A stretch of 64,000 nucleotides of DNA from Luteolibacter flavescens (GTDB lineage Bacteria > Verrucomicrobiota > Verrucomicrobiia > Verrucomicrobiales > Akkermansiaceae). The translations under genes and the position numbers were made by a program. The notes beneath the pieces are model-generated. The model was not told the origin of the DNA. It did no database searches and saw nothing but the letters and a program-made list of their open reading frames with translations. Location of the stretch: assembly GCF_025950085.1 (NCBI RefSeq), contig NZ_JAPDDS010000001.1:558001-622000 (forward strand). Direction: 5' to 3'. Shown here piece by piece: positions 34,205 through 44,226 of this stretch (positions are counted from its first letter, which is position 1; each line of letters begins with the position of its first letter).

Positions 34205-35002
34205 GTGGCATTCCTGCGGTTTCTCGGCAGCTTGGTGACGGGGTTTCTCCGGTATCTCGGAGAAGTCGGGATTCTTGTGAGCGGGATCGCGGGCTCCTTC
34301 CTGAAAGGAAAGATCCGCTGGAAGCTCGTGATGCAGCAGATCGCCGAGATCGGCTATCGTTCGCAGCCGGTCGTGATGCTCACCGGGGCCTTCACCGGGG
34401 CCGTGCTGGCGGCGCAGTCGCTTTTCCAATTCTCCGCGCTGAACATGGAAACCGGGGCCGGGGCGCTGGTCAGCGTGGCCATGCTGCGCGAGCTCGGCCC
34501 TTCCGTCACCGCGCTCATGCTTGCCGGTCGGGTGGGAGCGGCGATGGCCGCGGAAATCGGCACCATGCAGGTGACGGAGCAGGTGGACGCGCTGCGCTCG
34601 ATGGGCGTGCATCCGGTGGACTATCTCGTCACCCCGCGGGTCATCGCCATGGTCATCGCCATCCCCCTGCTGATCGGGGAATCGGCGGCGCTAGGCATCG
34701 GAGCATCGGTGCTGGTCGGCACCGGCCCCTTCAATGTGAACCCCGCCTACTGGATGGACCAGATGGGCAAGCACACGGACCTGACCGACGTCTCCATCGC
34801 CCTGATCAAGGGCCTCGTCTTCGGCCTGCTCATCGTGGCCATCTCCTGCCACCAGGGACTGCGTGCGAGCGGTGGCGCGGTGGGTGTCGGACGCTCGACC
34901 ACCCGCGCGATGGTTTACTCCGCCCTCGCCATCCTCGTCTTCAATTTCTTCCTCACGCTGCTGCTCAACATGATCTTCCCCGCCGGCCTCAGCCGCATCT
35001 GA
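34205..35002 (+). CDS. MlaE/YrbE-family ABC permease
   Basis: 265 residues from the GTG at 34205; upstream codons of the same frame overlap moxR and are not likely coding. It has the hydrophobic MlaE fold: TGAFTGAVLAAQS, then GALVSVAMLRELGPSVTALM and LAGRVGAAMAAEIGTMQVTE, and a C-terminal VAISCHQGLRASGGAVGVGR. In other bacteria it works with MlaF (ATPase) and MlaD (MCE protein) to move phospholipids between the membranes. Neither partner is adjacent here; trpF follows instead. It is divergent from the moxR operon. Confidence 0.93.
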   Translation: MAFLRFLGSLVTGFLRYLGEVGILVSGIAGSFLKGKIRWKLVMQQIAEIGYRSQPVVMLTGAFTGAVLAAQSLFQFSALNMETGAGALVSVAMLRELGPSVTALMLAGRVGAAMAAEIGTMQVTEQVDALRSMGVHPVDYLVTPRVIAMVIAIPLLIGESAALGIGASVLVGTGPFNVNPAYWMDQMGKHTDLTDVSIALIKGLVFGLLIVAISCHQGLRASGGAVGVGRSTTRAMVYSALAILVFNFFLTLLLNMIFPAGLSRI

Positions 35003-35086
35003 GGGCTCCTAGCGGGGAAGTAAAATCCGGCCATCCGGACCGCCTTCGCGACTTGGCATCCCGCAATCCCTAGCCAGAATCCCGGC

Positions 35087-35740
35087 GTGAGCCCAGAACG
35101 CTTCCTCTCCCCCGACACGACCTCGCTGAAGATCTGTGGTGTCACGCTTGCCGATGACGCCATGCGATTGACCGCGCTCGGCGTGGAGGCCCTCGGTGCG
35201 AATTTTTGGCCGCACTCGAAACGCTACCTCGCCCCGGAGCGGGCAGCATTCCTCAGGGAACTGGAAGGGCGCATCCTGCGCGTCGGCGTCTTTGTAAATG
35301 CCGACCTCAAGCTCCCCGCCCGCCTCTTCCGCGAGGGCTACCTCGATCTCATCCAGCTCCATGGCGACGAGACGCCGGACGACGTCGTGCGCTTGAAGGA
35401 AGCAGGCATCCCCGTGATCAAGGCCCTCGGCGTTCGCGCGCTGGCGGACCTTGAGCGCGCCAGCGACTTCCAGGCCGATGGAATCCTGCTCGATGCCCAC
35501 GCTCCCGGCGTCTATGGCGGCACCGGCGAGACGATCGACTGGACCTTGGCCCGGCGTTTCGTAGAGGAAAATCCCGCCTTGCCGGTCATCCTCGCGGGTG
35601 GGATCACGCCCGACAATGCCGCCGCCGCGGTCTCCGCCGTGCGCCCTGCCGCCCTCGACATCGCCTCCGGAGCCGAGGAAAGCCCCGGTGTGAAGGATTT
35701 CGGCAAGGTCGCAGCGTTGCTGGCCGCTTGCGGACAGTGA
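35087..35740 (+). CDS. trpF: Phosphoribosylanthranilate isomerase
   Basis: A 217-residue TIM-barrel enzyme of tryptophan synthesis that converts N-(5-phosphoribosyl)anthranilate to CdRP. The start is GTG at 35087. Landmarks are LKICGVT (catalytic Cys), RVGVFVNA, LIQLHGDE, a DAHAPGVYGGTGETIDW segment (catalytic Asp) and VILAGGITPDN with the phosphate-binding SGAEESPG. It is not next to other trp genes; the neighbours are an MlaE permease and a metal ABC importer. Confidence 0.95.
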   Translation: MSPERFLSPDTTSLKICGVTLADDAMRLTALGVEALGANFWPHSKRYLAPERAAFLRELEGRILRVGVFVNADLKLPARLFREGYLDLIQLHGDETPDDVVRLKEAGIPVIKALGVRALADLERASDFQADGILLDAHAPGVYGGTGETIDWTLARRFVEENPALPVILAGGITPDNAAAAVSAVRPAALDIASGAEESPGVKDFGKVAALLAACGQ

Positions 35741-35798
35741 GTTCATACCGCAAACCGCTTGCATCTGCGGCCCTCCTGCGTGAAGGATTCCGGCGACG

Positions 35799-36221
35799 AT
35801 GCGCGGATCACCCCTGATGCGAACCTTGGCCGTTCTGGTCGCCCTGTTGCTTGCCGGCATCGCGCTGGCCCGGCTGACCGCTCCGGCACCCGTGCAAGCG
35901 ACCGCCCCATCGCCGGAAGAAACACCTGCTGCGACCGAGGCTTTGCCCTCTGCCGCATTCGAGCTGCTCCTTTCCGGGACGGCCAAGCGGGTCTCGCTGG
36001 CCGCTGGCGGTGACACCGCGGACTTTGAAAACACGGCCGGTCCATTGACAGGCAAGCTCGGGCTCGGCTCGGACAAGCCGACGATCTTCCTCGAGGTCGA
36101 GTGGGCCGATGCAGCCGCCGGCCATCGCTTTGCAAAGCTGCGGCTGGAAGTGCCGGGCGAGGAAACCCGCGAGCACGTTTTCAGCGCGGCCGCCGATATC
36201 GACGACATCTGGGAACCATGA
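35799..36221 (+). CDS. Small exported protein linked to a metal ABC importer
   Basis: 140 residues, with ATG at 35799 or at 35817. A hydrophobic N-terminus (TLAVLVALLLAGIALARL) is an uncleaved anchor or signal, followed by a Pro/Ala/Glu-rich spacer and a 80-residue C-terminal domain of beta character ending in DDIWEP. No family recognised. Its TGA overlaps the ATG of the ABC ATPase (ATGA), so it belongs to the importer operon, where the solute-binding protein would be expected. It is far too small to be a ZnuA-type binding protein. Confidence 0.65.
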   Translation: MRGSPLMRTLAVLVALLLAGIALARLTAPAPVQATAPSPEETPAATEALPSAAFELLLSGTAKRVSLAAGGDTADFENTAGPLTGKLGLGSDKPTIFLEVEWADAAAGHRFAKLRLEVPGEETREHVFSAAADIDDIWEP

Positions 36222-37015
36222 GCCACGAGCACCACGACTGCTGCGCGCATCACACCCATCACCACGAGCTGGTGATCGATTCGGTGCGCGTCCACTACCG
36301 GGACACCGTGGCGCTGGACAATGTCTCCTTTGCCACTTCCTGCGGCAATCGCGTCGCACTGGTCGGGCCGAATGGTGCGGGCAAGAGCACGCTGCTCAAA
36401 GCCATCGCCGGGCTGGTCCCGCGAACCGGCGGGAGCATCCTCTGGCGAGGCAGCGCGGTGGGCCGCTGGTCGCGCGAATTCGCCTACCTGCCCCAGCGCG
36501 AGGAAGTGGACTGGTCCTTTCCCATCACCGTCCGCGGCTTGGTGGAAATGGGCCGCTATCCTCAGACGGGCATGTGGCGTCGCTTCCGTGCGGAAGACGA
36601 CGCGGCGGTGGATGCCGCCTTGGCAGCACTTGATCTGCTCGACTTGCAAAAGCGCCAGATCCGCGAGCTCTCCGGCGGGCAACAGCAGCGGGCTTTCCTC
36701 GCCCGGGCGCTCGCCCAGGAGGCTCACGTGCTCTTGCTCGACGAGCCATTCACGGGGCTGGATCGCAATGCGTCGCGCCAGCTCGGCGACCTGCTGGCAA
36801 AGCTCTCGCACGAGGGGCGATTGGTCATCGCGTCGCACCACGACCTCGCCACCGCTCCGAAGCTCTTCGACGAGGCCCTGCTCTTGAAAACGAGGCCACT
36901 GGCATTCGGTGCCGCCGCGGAGGCATTATCGGAGGAAAACATCGATCTCGCCTTTGGCCACATCAGCGATGAGGAGGACCGCGCGGCTCCACAGCCCGTG
37001 GCCTCGGCTCTCTAA
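36218..37015 (+). CDS. Zinc/manganese-type ABC importer, ATP-binding protein
   Basis: 265 residues from the ATG at 36218, which overlaps the previous stop. An N-terminal extension of His and Cys (MSHEHHDCCAHHTHHHE) precedes the ABC domain. Walker A is GPNGAGKSTL, the signature is LSGGQQQR, and Walker B is VLLLDEPFTGLD, with an H-loop at IASHHD. It resembles the cluster 9 metal importers (ZnuC, MntB, SitB). The His-rich tail points to zinc or a similar metal. It pairs with the permease 12 bases downstream. Confidence 0.92.
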   Translation: MSHEHHDCCAHHTHHHELVIDSVRVHYRDTVALDNVSFATSCGNRVALVGPNGAGKSTLLKAIAGLVPRTGGSILWRGSAVGRWSREFAYLPQREEVDWSFPITVRGLVEMGRYPQTGMWRRFRAEDDAAVDAALAALDLLDLQKRQIRELSGGQQQRAFLARALAQEAHVLLLDEPFTGLDRNASRQLGDLLAKLSHEGRLVIASHHDLATAPKLFDEALLLKTRPLAFGAAAEALSEENIDLAFGHISDEEDRAAPQPVASAL

Positions 37016-37027
37016 CCTCTCCACACC

Positions 37028-37858
37028 TTGGACCTTCTCTCCAATCCCTTTTACCAACGTGCGCTCGCCGCGGCGATCCTCATTGGTTTCACGAATGGCT
37101 TCTTCAGCGGCATCGTGATCCTGCGGCGGAATGCCCTGTCCGTGAGCGCGCTGTCGCACACCATGCTGCCCGGCATCACGCTCGGCATCCTCATCACCGG
37201 CGTGCTCACGCAGCTCAGCGCCTTCGTCGGTGCCTTGTTCGCGGCGCTGATGGTCGGTCTGGGATCGGTGGCGGTGGCACGGGGAAATCGCGTTGCCCAG
37301 GGCACCGCGCTGGCCGTGATCTACACCACCGCCTTCGCCGCGGGCGTGGCGCTGCTGCCTCGCCTCGATACCCGGCAGGAGCTGGAGCACTGGCTCTTCG
37401 GCGACATCATGGCCGTGGGAAATGCCGACCTGTGGGTAGCCTTCGGCATCGGTGCCTTCACCCTCCTGATCGCGAACCTGCTGATGCGCCCGCTGCTGCT
37501 CACCATGTTCGAGCCGAATGTGGCGGCAGCGCAGGGCGTGCCGGTACGATTCATCCAATACTTGATGTTCGCCCTGCTGGTGCTGTCTCTGGTCGCCTCT
37601 CTGCAGGCGGTCGGTTGCGTCCTTTCCGTCGGCATGCTGGTCGCTCCCGCTGCCACCGTCTCGCTGCTCACCGACAAGACCTCCGCCCTTTTCTGGGGAG
37701 GAGGCGCGGTTGGGGCGATCGGCGCTGCGGCGGGCGTCTTTCTCTCCGGCCCGCTCGGCATGGCGCCCGGGCCGGTGATCGTGATGCTGCTCGGCGTGCT
37801 GTTCCTTCTCGCGTGGCTTTTCAGTCCCCGCTACGGCGTTCTCGCTTGGCGAAGATAG
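37028..37858 (+). CDS. Zinc/manganese-type ABC importer, permease
   Basis: 276 residues with about eight membrane helices. The start is TTG at 37028; no ATG lies near the expected N-terminus. The QRALAAAILIGFTNGFFSGI, VLRRNALSVSALSHTMLPGI and SVGMLVAPAATVSLLTDK stretches follow the ABC-3 family (ZnuB/MntC type). With the ATPase it should import a divalent metal. No solute-binding protein gene is adjacent. Confidence 0.9.
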   Translation: MDLLSNPFYQRALAAAILIGFTNGFFSGIVILRRNALSVSALSHTMLPGITLGILITGVLTQLSAFVGALFAALMVGLGSVAVARGNRVAQGTALAVIYTTAFAAGVALLPRLDTRQELEHWLFGDIMAVGNADLWVAFGIGAFTLLIANLLMRPLLLTMFEPNVAAAQGVPVRFIQYLMFALLVLSLVASLQAVGCVLSVGMLVAPAATVSLLTDKTSALFWGGGAVGAIGAAAGVFLSGPLGMAPGPVIVMLLGVLFLLAWLFSPRYGVLAWRR

Positions 37859-37864
37859 CCCGCC

Positions 37865-40800
37865 TCACGGGACCTCGGTTGCTTCCAGGCGAAGGAATCC
37901 CTTCTCGCCAAGCGGCAACCATGCACGCCGCTGCTCGGTGACTCCGTCCGTCGAGATCATCTCGTCATTCTCCGCAGGCACCCAATCGAGCAGGCCAGCC
38001 GATTGAGAGGCCGAGAGTATGCCATCGTCGCGGTCGCGGCGCAGCGAGTAGTTCAGCTCGAATCTCGTCCCTCCGGCATCCAGACCGGAGACCAGCGGTG
38101 TTTGAGCCGATGGATTGCTGCCCATCAGATACTCGGTCAGATTGGAAAGACCATCCTGATCCGGATCCGAGCCTGCATCACCGGACGCGGAGGTGCCGAG
38201 GCCCGAGGAAATACGCCAGGCATAGTAGCCGGCCACGCCGCTGCCGGGTCCCGGAGTGGAGGCACTCCATGCGGTCGGGTCGCTGCCCTGCCTGCGGACT
38301 CCATTGCGTCGGATGGACGAACCCGTTCCCGATGCCGTCGTCGGCCAAGGAGCCTGGGCCAGATAGTTCACCTCGTCCTCAAGCATCAGCCCGATGTATC
38401 CCGGCTCGTCCTCCGGTGGCGGCACGGTCCGGCGCAGGCGCACGGTTCCGGAGGTATTCCCCAGTGAAGTCCCCACTGACCAAGGACCGACCAAGCGCAC
38501 CTGGGCCGCCACGCCATACTGGCTGCGGAAAGCCGTGACCTGCGAGGTCTGCACCGCGGGGTCGAAGGCCACCATCACGATCGCCTCGCCGGGAGCAATG
38601 GTGAAGCCCGCCGGGAAATCAAAGTCCACGTCGCCGCGCATCGTCCAATTTGCGAGCGACTCGGCGATACCTCCCGTATTCGAAATCTCCACGAATTCCG
38701 GCGTGCTGCCCGAGGGATGATAGTGGATCTCCGTCACTTGCACCGGACCCACACGCGGCACTGTGTTTGCAGCCAATGGTGTGAAGCTCGCAAGCGGGAC
38801 GAGCGGACCACTGCCATCCGGCGAACGACCGTAGGCCACGCCAGGACTCACAGGCGTCCATCCTTCCTGCTGCTCGAAGTGCCGCAGCCTGCCGCTCGCG
38901 GGGTCGGCAGAGATCAGCCAGAGCGATCCACCGCGCCGCCCATCCAACGAGAACTCCCCTTCCCCGGGTGTCCCGGGCGAGGGATTCCATCCGCCGTTCG
39001 GATTGAAGTCGGTCTCATCGAAGACGACGTAGCCGCCCGCCGGGATCACCGTGCCGTCGGGAATCCGGAAGCGCCGGTAATCCTCCTCGCTGATCGCTTC
39101 CACGATGTTGCTCAGATACCAGCCACTGAGATCGACAGCGCTCGATCCATTGTTCCGCAGCTCGATCTGGTCCAGCTCCGGGGAAACGGGATTGGCCAGA
39201 AGCTCATTGATCACCACTGATGACGGCGGCGCCGCGGGATCGATACCCGGGCTACCGTGGACCGATGTGCTCGCAGCCCAATTCGCAGGGTTCGCATAGT
39301 CCGCTGCGGTGTGGGTGGTGCCCGTGTAAGCGAGCGCGCTGCCCGGGCCATCCGCCCGGACCGGCCAATCGCCGCTGTCGCCATACTCGAAATTCGCGAT
39401 GGTCGTGCCCATACGATTCACCAGCAGGATCTCCTCGCCGCTGTTGCTGAGATTGGCACTGCCCGTCCAGCGTCCGGCAATGCGTGCGGCTGCGGCGCTG
39501 CCATAACGCTCGGCAAATGCGGCCGGATTTTTCACGATCAACGCACGTTCACCGGGCGCGAGCGTGAATGGTGCGAGCGTGACAGCCGTCACCGGCTTGC
39601 CATCCATCAGCTTCACCCCGTCGAGGTTCACCGGAGTCGCCGAGGAGTTCTTCAGCTCGATCCACTCGAATTCCCCTCCCTCGACGCTTGGCAGGGCTGT
39701 CAGTTCAGCGGTCGTCGGTTCCATCGGATGATAGTTCACCGCGCTGACCATCAGATTCGAAGAGGACGCAAACACCTCGTCCACCAGATAGAGAGCCTCG
39801 GCCGGACCGCTCCAATTCGTCGCGGGCATCGAGTAGCTTCCCGAGCGGAAGGCACGCGCCTTCACCCGCAGCGTGGCGGGGATGGAAATCGTGGAGCCCG
39901 TTGAATAGGCGATCGCCGTCGGCGAAACACCGCCACCCACCGCACGCGGATCACTACCATCGAGGGTGTAGTAAACCGTCGTGCCGGAGGGCACCGCGAT
40001 CATGGTCGTCTGGCCCGCCGTCACGACTCCGGACGGCCGCGCGATCACGGGCTGCGAAGCGAATTGCGAGTCGATCCAGGAGCTTCGGTTCGTCAGCCAG
40101 GTGAGCAGCTTGTTCGTCTCGGTCGCGATGTTGTTGGAGCTTGCACCATACCATCTCGTGTAGTCGCGGGTCGTCGGATTGTCGGAGTCTGACGTCCTGA
40201 ATTCGGCGAGGTAGCCACTGAGCACCGCCTGAATGTTCGTGGTCGCCAAGGGGCCGCGGCGCAAGGCCTGCCAGCGGTCCACGTAAAGCTGGCGGAACTC
40301 GATATCGGCGAAGAGGCGGTCCCACCAGGCGTAGGTGAAGTAGTTCGTCGCATCGCCCCCACCTGGCCAGGTCGCGAAGTCATCGTCGCGCCAGTCGGTC
40401 GAGTTTGCCGAGCGGTCGAAGTCCCACAGAGGCCCTGCCACCATCACCCCGCCTCGGTCCTTGTGGAAATAGGCGCTCAGCCGGAGCGCATCGACGTTCT
40501 TCGTCACGCCCACGAAGATATTGTGATCCACCCACGACTCGGAATCGATGAACGACCGATAGTTCCGCGTGTTGAAGCCGGAGGCGGCCTCGTTGAACAA
40601 GGTGTCCTCAAAGTCCTGGAAGTAATTCACCATGTACGACGACTGCTGGACAGGCAGGTTCGGCAGCTTCGGACGGTAGATCACGAGGTTGTCCAGCGGC
40701 GGCAGGGCGCGATTGGTAGTCCATGCGAATTCATCGGAATCCTTCCGGTCCACCTTGAAGATGTAGCCGCCGGTGACTCCCGGTGACGTGGTGTCGGAGG

Positions 40801-42682
40801 GCTCGATGCCCGTCACATCGACGCGGTCATTGTCGCGGCGGATCGACTCGCAGAGGATATACACGCCGCGGTAGTCCGCATACTCAAGCGAGTCGCCGTC
40901 CTGGTTGAAATAGACCTCCACCAATCGCGTCCGCGGGGCCCAGCGCCCCGCCTGCCGGCTGATCTCGTAGATCCAGGCATTCCGCATGAAGGCGCGGTCA
41001 AAGTCGTAGCAACTGATGAGCGCCCAGTCCGACCCCGCAGGCATGCCGAGCAGCGGCGAGTCCGTCTCGGTACCGCTCTCGTCGAGGAATTCGATGCCGT
41101 AGGATTTCTTCGGGAAGCTGGCCGAGCTGCTGCCGCGGAGCTTAACGCCCACGTTCCGCGTGAGCGAAGGGGTGGCCGTGGCTGCGAGCGATGCATAGCC
41201 CGAGGCATCCCGGTCATAGACTTGCATGCGGGCACTGCGGGCGACGTTGTCATTCGCGATCTCGCCGCCGCCCCGGTTGTTCAGCACCACCACTGGCAAG
41301 GCCGATTTGAAGGCCGCATTGGAGGACCGGTAGTTCGACATGCTGGAGTCCAGCTTCTCGTAGTGGCCCGCGGAAATCAGACCCAGTGCTCCCGTCGTCG
41401 GATTGTAAACGCGGGCGCGGATGAGGGAGCTGTTGGTAACGGAAATGGCACCGGTGTAGAGAGTGGAGGTCGCGCCGGGCAGGCTGCCATTCGTGGTGTA
41501 GCGGATCTGCTGGCCGGCGAGCGCACCGGTCAGCGTCAGATTGAAATTCGACGCAAAGGTCCCGGAAGCCCGCGAGAAATTCACCGGCTGGGGAATGACC
41601 GTCCCGGCCACTCCCGGATTCCTGGCACCCGGGGTCGGCGTGCCGAAATAGGCTGGATCGGGATTCCCGGTCCCTTCCGACTCCGCTTCCAGCGTCACGC
41701 GGAAGAGCAGGTCGCTGCTGTTCACACCGCGGTTCAGCACTTGGAAAGCGAGAGCATTCTGCCCCGCCACCAGATTGGAAGCGCTCTCGGTGACGATGAA
41801 ATCTTCATAGACCAGCGCCTCGGGATCCTCGTGGGTTTGGGTCGCCTCGCTGTTCCAGAGCAGCGGTGTAGGAGCATTCCGCCGCACCTGTGTTCCGTTG
41901 GAAAGCAGCGGCTGGCCGTTCATCCAGGAAGCGAATCCATCATCATATTTCACCCGCAGGCGCAGGCGAGTCGGCGTCAGACCGGCGGGCATGGTGAAAG
42001 GCATCCGCACGTAGCACGAGGTGCGCAGGCCATACATCGCGTTCTCGGTATTCCCGTTCGATCCGATCTCCGGCAGGAAGTTGATCGAGGTATTTCGATC
42101 ATAGCCGATCCCCTGGGTCGCATTGACCCAGCCCGATGCGGGATAGTTGGTGGTGATCCATGAACTGTCCGGATTCGTCGCCGACAATGGCACGGCCCAC
42201 AGTGCCTGGGACGTCTCCGATACCAGCGTGGTGGTCACCACATTGCTCGGTCGCCCGTAGGAAATATCCGCATATTGCGGAGGGTAAGTCGGCGAGAATT
42301 GGGATGCCACCCCGACGCCATTCGCCCGGATCAGCCCGAGGTATTCGCCATCCGCGGATAGCGAGAAATTCGTATGCAACGGCTGTCCCGGAACCCGCCG
42401 GTCTTTTCCGGACGCAAATACCACCAGATAGCCGCCCGGCGGGATCGTGACGGCAGGGAATCGCCACTTGGTCTTCGAGCCCGAATTGTCGGTCAGATAC
42501 CAATTTGTGAGGTTCGCCGTGGTGGTGTCCGGATTGTAAATTTCCACCCAATCCGGCCTGTCGCCGTCCTCGTCCTCCAGTCCGTTCTGGTTGCTGGCGC
42601 AGAACTCATTAATCACCGGATCCGCCTTCAATGGCGTTAATGTCACCAAAAATAGACTGCAAATCAGGGAAATGGGGCGCAT
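37865..42682 (-). CDS. Giant secreted CotH-kinase / lamin-tail protein
   Basis: 1605 residues from the ATG at 42682, with a signal peptide (MRPISLICSLFLVTLTPLKA). Domains in order: a lamin-tail domain (17-130; INEFCASNQNGLEDEDGDRPD), a jelly-roll stretch (about 180-370), a chitobiase-like segment (390-450), a CotH kinase domain (about 455-880; VGVKLRGSSSASFPKKSYG and the metal-site LWDFDRS), another chitobiase/FN3-like domain (near 905), and three further lamin-tail domains (about 970, 1154, 1312), then the shared C-terminal module (DPDQDGLSNLTEYLMG, ending GFLRLEA). CotH proteins are ATP-dependent protein kinases in Bacillus; a kinase role in these giant exported proteins is not proven. Divergent from xylA. 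Confidence 0.88.
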   Translation of the reverse strand: MRPISLICSLFLVTLTPLKADPVINEFCASNQNGLEDEDGDRPDWVEIYNPDTTTANLTNWYLTDNSGSKTKWRFPAVTIPPGGYLVVFASGKDRRVPGQPLHTNFSLSADGEYLGLIRANGVGVASQFSPTYPPQYADISYGRPSNVVTTTLVSETSQALWAVPLSATNPDSSWITTNYPASGWVNATQGIGYDRNTSINFLPEIGSNGNTENAMYGLRTSCYVRMPFTMPAGLTPTRLRLRVKYDDGFASWMNGQPLLSNGTQVRRNAPTPLLWNSEATQTHEDPEALVYEDFIVTESASNLVAGQNALAFQVLNRGVNSSDLLFRVTLEAESEGTGNPDPAYFGTPTPGARNPGVAGTVIPQPVNFSRASGTFASNFNLTLTGALAGQQIRYTTNGSLPGATSTLYTGAISVTNSSLIRARVYNPTTGALGLISAGHYEKLDSSMSNYRSSNAAFKSALPVVVLNNRGGGEIANDNVARSARMQVYDRDASGYASLAATATPSLTRNVGVKLRGSSSASFPKKSYGIEFLDESGTETDSPLLGMPAGSDWALISCYDFDRAFMRNAWIYEISRQAGRWAPRTRLVEVYFNQDGDSLEYADYRGVYILCESIRRDNDRVDVTGIEPSDTTSPGVTGGYIFKVDRKDSDEFAWTTNRALPPLDNLVIYRPKLPNLPVQQSSYMVNYFQDFEDTLFNEAASGFNTRNYRSFIDSESWVDHNIFVGVTKNVDALRLSAYFHKDRGGVMVAGPLWDFDRSANSTDWRDDDFATWPGGGDATNYFTYAWWDRLFADIEFRQLYVDRWQALRRGPLATTNIQAVLSGYLAEFRTSDSDNPTTRDYTRWYGASSNNIATETNKLLTWLTNRSSWIDSQFASQPVIARPSGVVTAGQTTMIAVPSGTTVYYTLDGSDPRAVGGGVSPTAIAYSTGSTISIPATLRVKARAFRSGSYSMPATNWSGPAEALYLVDEVFASSSNLMVSAVNYHPMEPTTAELTALPSVEGGEFEWIELKNSSATPVNLDGVKLMDGKPVTAVTLAPFTLAPGERALIVKNPAAFAERYGSAAAARIAGRWTGSANLSNSGEEILLVNRMGTTIANFEYGDSGDWPVRADGPGSALAYTGTTHTAADYANPANWAASTSVHGSPGIDPAAPPSSVVINELLANPVSPELDQIELRNNGSSAVDLSGWYLSNIVEAISEEDYRRFRIPDGTVIPAGGYVVFDETDFNPNGGWNPSPGTPGEGEFSLDGRRGGSLWLISADPASGRLRHFEQQEGWTPVSPGVAYGRSPDGSGPLVPLASFTPLAANTVPRVGPVQVTEIHYHPSGSTPEFVEISNTGGIAESLANWTMRGDVDFDFPAGFTIAPGEAIVMVAFDPAVQTSQVTAFRSQYGVAAQVRLVGPWSVGTSLGNTSGTVRLRRTVPPPEDEPGYIGLMLEDEVNYLAQAPWPTTASGTGSSIRRNGVRRQGSDPTAWSASTPGPGSGVAGYYAWRISSGLGTSASGDAGSDPDQDGLSNLTEYLMGSNPSAQTPLVSGLDAGGTRFELNYSLRRDRDDGILSASQSAGLLDWVPAENDEMISTDGVTEQRRAWLPLGEKGFLRLEATEVP

Positions 42683-42855
42683 TTTCAGGAGGGGATCTAA
42701 AGGGCTTTCCAGAGGCACTGGATTTTTCACGTCACCGTGGCAAGGACGGTTTACCGTTCGTTTGGAGCGGCATGCGTCATCCGGCATTGATCATGGCGAC
42801 ATGAGATACGGAAACATACACAATTCCGAAGTGGACTACGGAGGGCCGAGAGCGT

Positions 42856-44178
42856 ATGCGGATCTTACCCATGGCTCATTTCCCTGAGATACCCAAGATC
42901 GCCTACGAAGGCCCGAAGTCGAAAAATCCGCTCGCATTCAAGCACTACAATCCCGACGAGATCATCGAGGGAAAATCGATGCGGGATCACCTCCGTTTCG
43001 GTGCCGCCTATTGGCACGTGATGCGGAACTCCCTGTCCGACCCTTTCGGCGGGGGCACCGCCGTAATGCCGTGGGACGACTACTCGGACTCCGTGGACAA
43101 CGCGAAGAACCGCGCCGATGTCTTCTTCGAGTTCCTCGATAAGATCGACATCGACTACTACTGCTTCCACGACCGCGACATCGCGCCGGAGCTGAATGAT
43201 TTCACCAAGTCCACCGACGCGCTCAATGCGGTGGTGGCGCACCTCGGAGGCCTGCAAAAGGCCACCGGCAAGAAGCTCCTCTGGGGCACCGCCTGCCTCT
43301 TCTCCCACGGCCGCTATTCCCAAGGTGCCGGCACTTCGCCGGATGCCCGCGTCTTCGCCTATGGTGCCGCGCAGGTGAAGGCTGCCATGGATGCCACCCA
43401 CGCGCTGGGCGGCGAAGGCTACACCTTCTGGGGCGGCCGCGAAGGCTACGCCACGCTGCTGAATACCGACATGAAGCGCGAACTGGACCACCTCGCCGCC
43501 CTGCTCCACATGGCCGTGGACTACGCGAAGAAGATCGGCTTCACCGGACAATTCTACATCGAGCCGAAGCCGCGCGAACCCTCCACGCACCAGTATGACT
43601 CGGACTCCGCCGCGTGCCTGAACTTCCTCCGCGAATACGGGCTGCTCGATCACTTCAAGCTGAACATCGAGACCAACCACGCGACGCTGGCAGGCCACAC
43701 GATGGAGCACGAACTGACCGTGGCCCTCGCCGCCAATGCGCTCGGCTCGATCGATGCGAACCAGGGCGACACCCTGCTCGGCTGGGACACCGACCAATTC
43801 CCGACCGACCTCTACGGCACCTCGAAAGTGATGCTGAAGGTGCTGGAAATGGGTGGCTTCACCACCGGCGGCCTGAACTTCGACGCGAAGCGCCGCCGCG
43901 AATCCCACGAGCCGATCGATCTCTTCCACGCCCACATCGGCGGCATGGATGCCTTTGCCCGCGGCCTGAAAGTCGCCGCCGCCGTCCGCGAGGATGGCCG
44001 CATCGCCGAGATGCTGAAGACGCGCTACTCGAGCTGGGATACCGAATTCGGAGCGAAGATCGAGGCGGGCAAGTCCAGCCTCGACGAGCTGACCGAGTGG
44101 GTGAAGGGCCAGCCGGAGCCGGTGATCGCATCGGGCCGCCAGGAGCTGCTCGAGAACATCCTCAACGACCTTCTGTGA
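42856..44178 (+). CDS. xylA: Xylose isomerase
   Basis: 440 residues; interconverts D-xylose and D-xylulose with Mg2+ or Mn2+. The ATG at 42856 has a GGAGGG ribosome site ten bases upstream; the ATG at 42871 ([17 protein letters not shown]) is the usual family start, so either may be used. The catalytic His and metal residues are visible: [36 protein letters not shown] and [10 protein letters not shown]. Length is normal for the class II isomerases (about 437). No xylulokinase or regulator gene is adjacent. It is divergent from the CotH giant and ends in a hairpin. Confidence 0.97.
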   Translation: MRILPMAHFPEIPKIAYEGPKSKNPLAFKHYNPDEIIEGKSMRDHLRFGAAYWHVMRNSLSDPFGGGTAVMPWDDYSDSVDNAKNRADVFFEFLDKIDIDYYCFHDRDIAPELNDFTKSTDALNAVVAHLGGLQKATGKKLLWGTACLFSHGRYSQGAGTSPDARVFAYGAAQVKAAMDATHALGGEGYTFWGGREGYATLLNTDMKRELDHLAALLHMAVDYAKKIGFTGQFYIEPKPREPSTHQYDSDSAACLNFLREYGLLDHFKLNIETNHATLAGHTMEHELTVALAANALGSIDANQGDTLLGWDTDQFPTDLYGTSKVMLKVLEMGGFTTGGLNFDAKRRRESHEPIDLFHAHIGGMDAFARGLKVAAAVREDGRIAEMLKTRYSSWDTEFGAKIEAGKSSLDELTEWVKGQPEPVIASGRQELLENILNDLL

Positions 44179-44226
44179 CCGGAGGCGGGTTCACGCCCGC
44201 TGAATCGTCACCTTCCAACGGGTGCC

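Noticed and set aside
35009-36841. A 610-codon minus-strand open frame over trpF and the ABC genes
   Set aside because: It runs antisense to three well-recognised plus-strand genes and has no recognisable domain.
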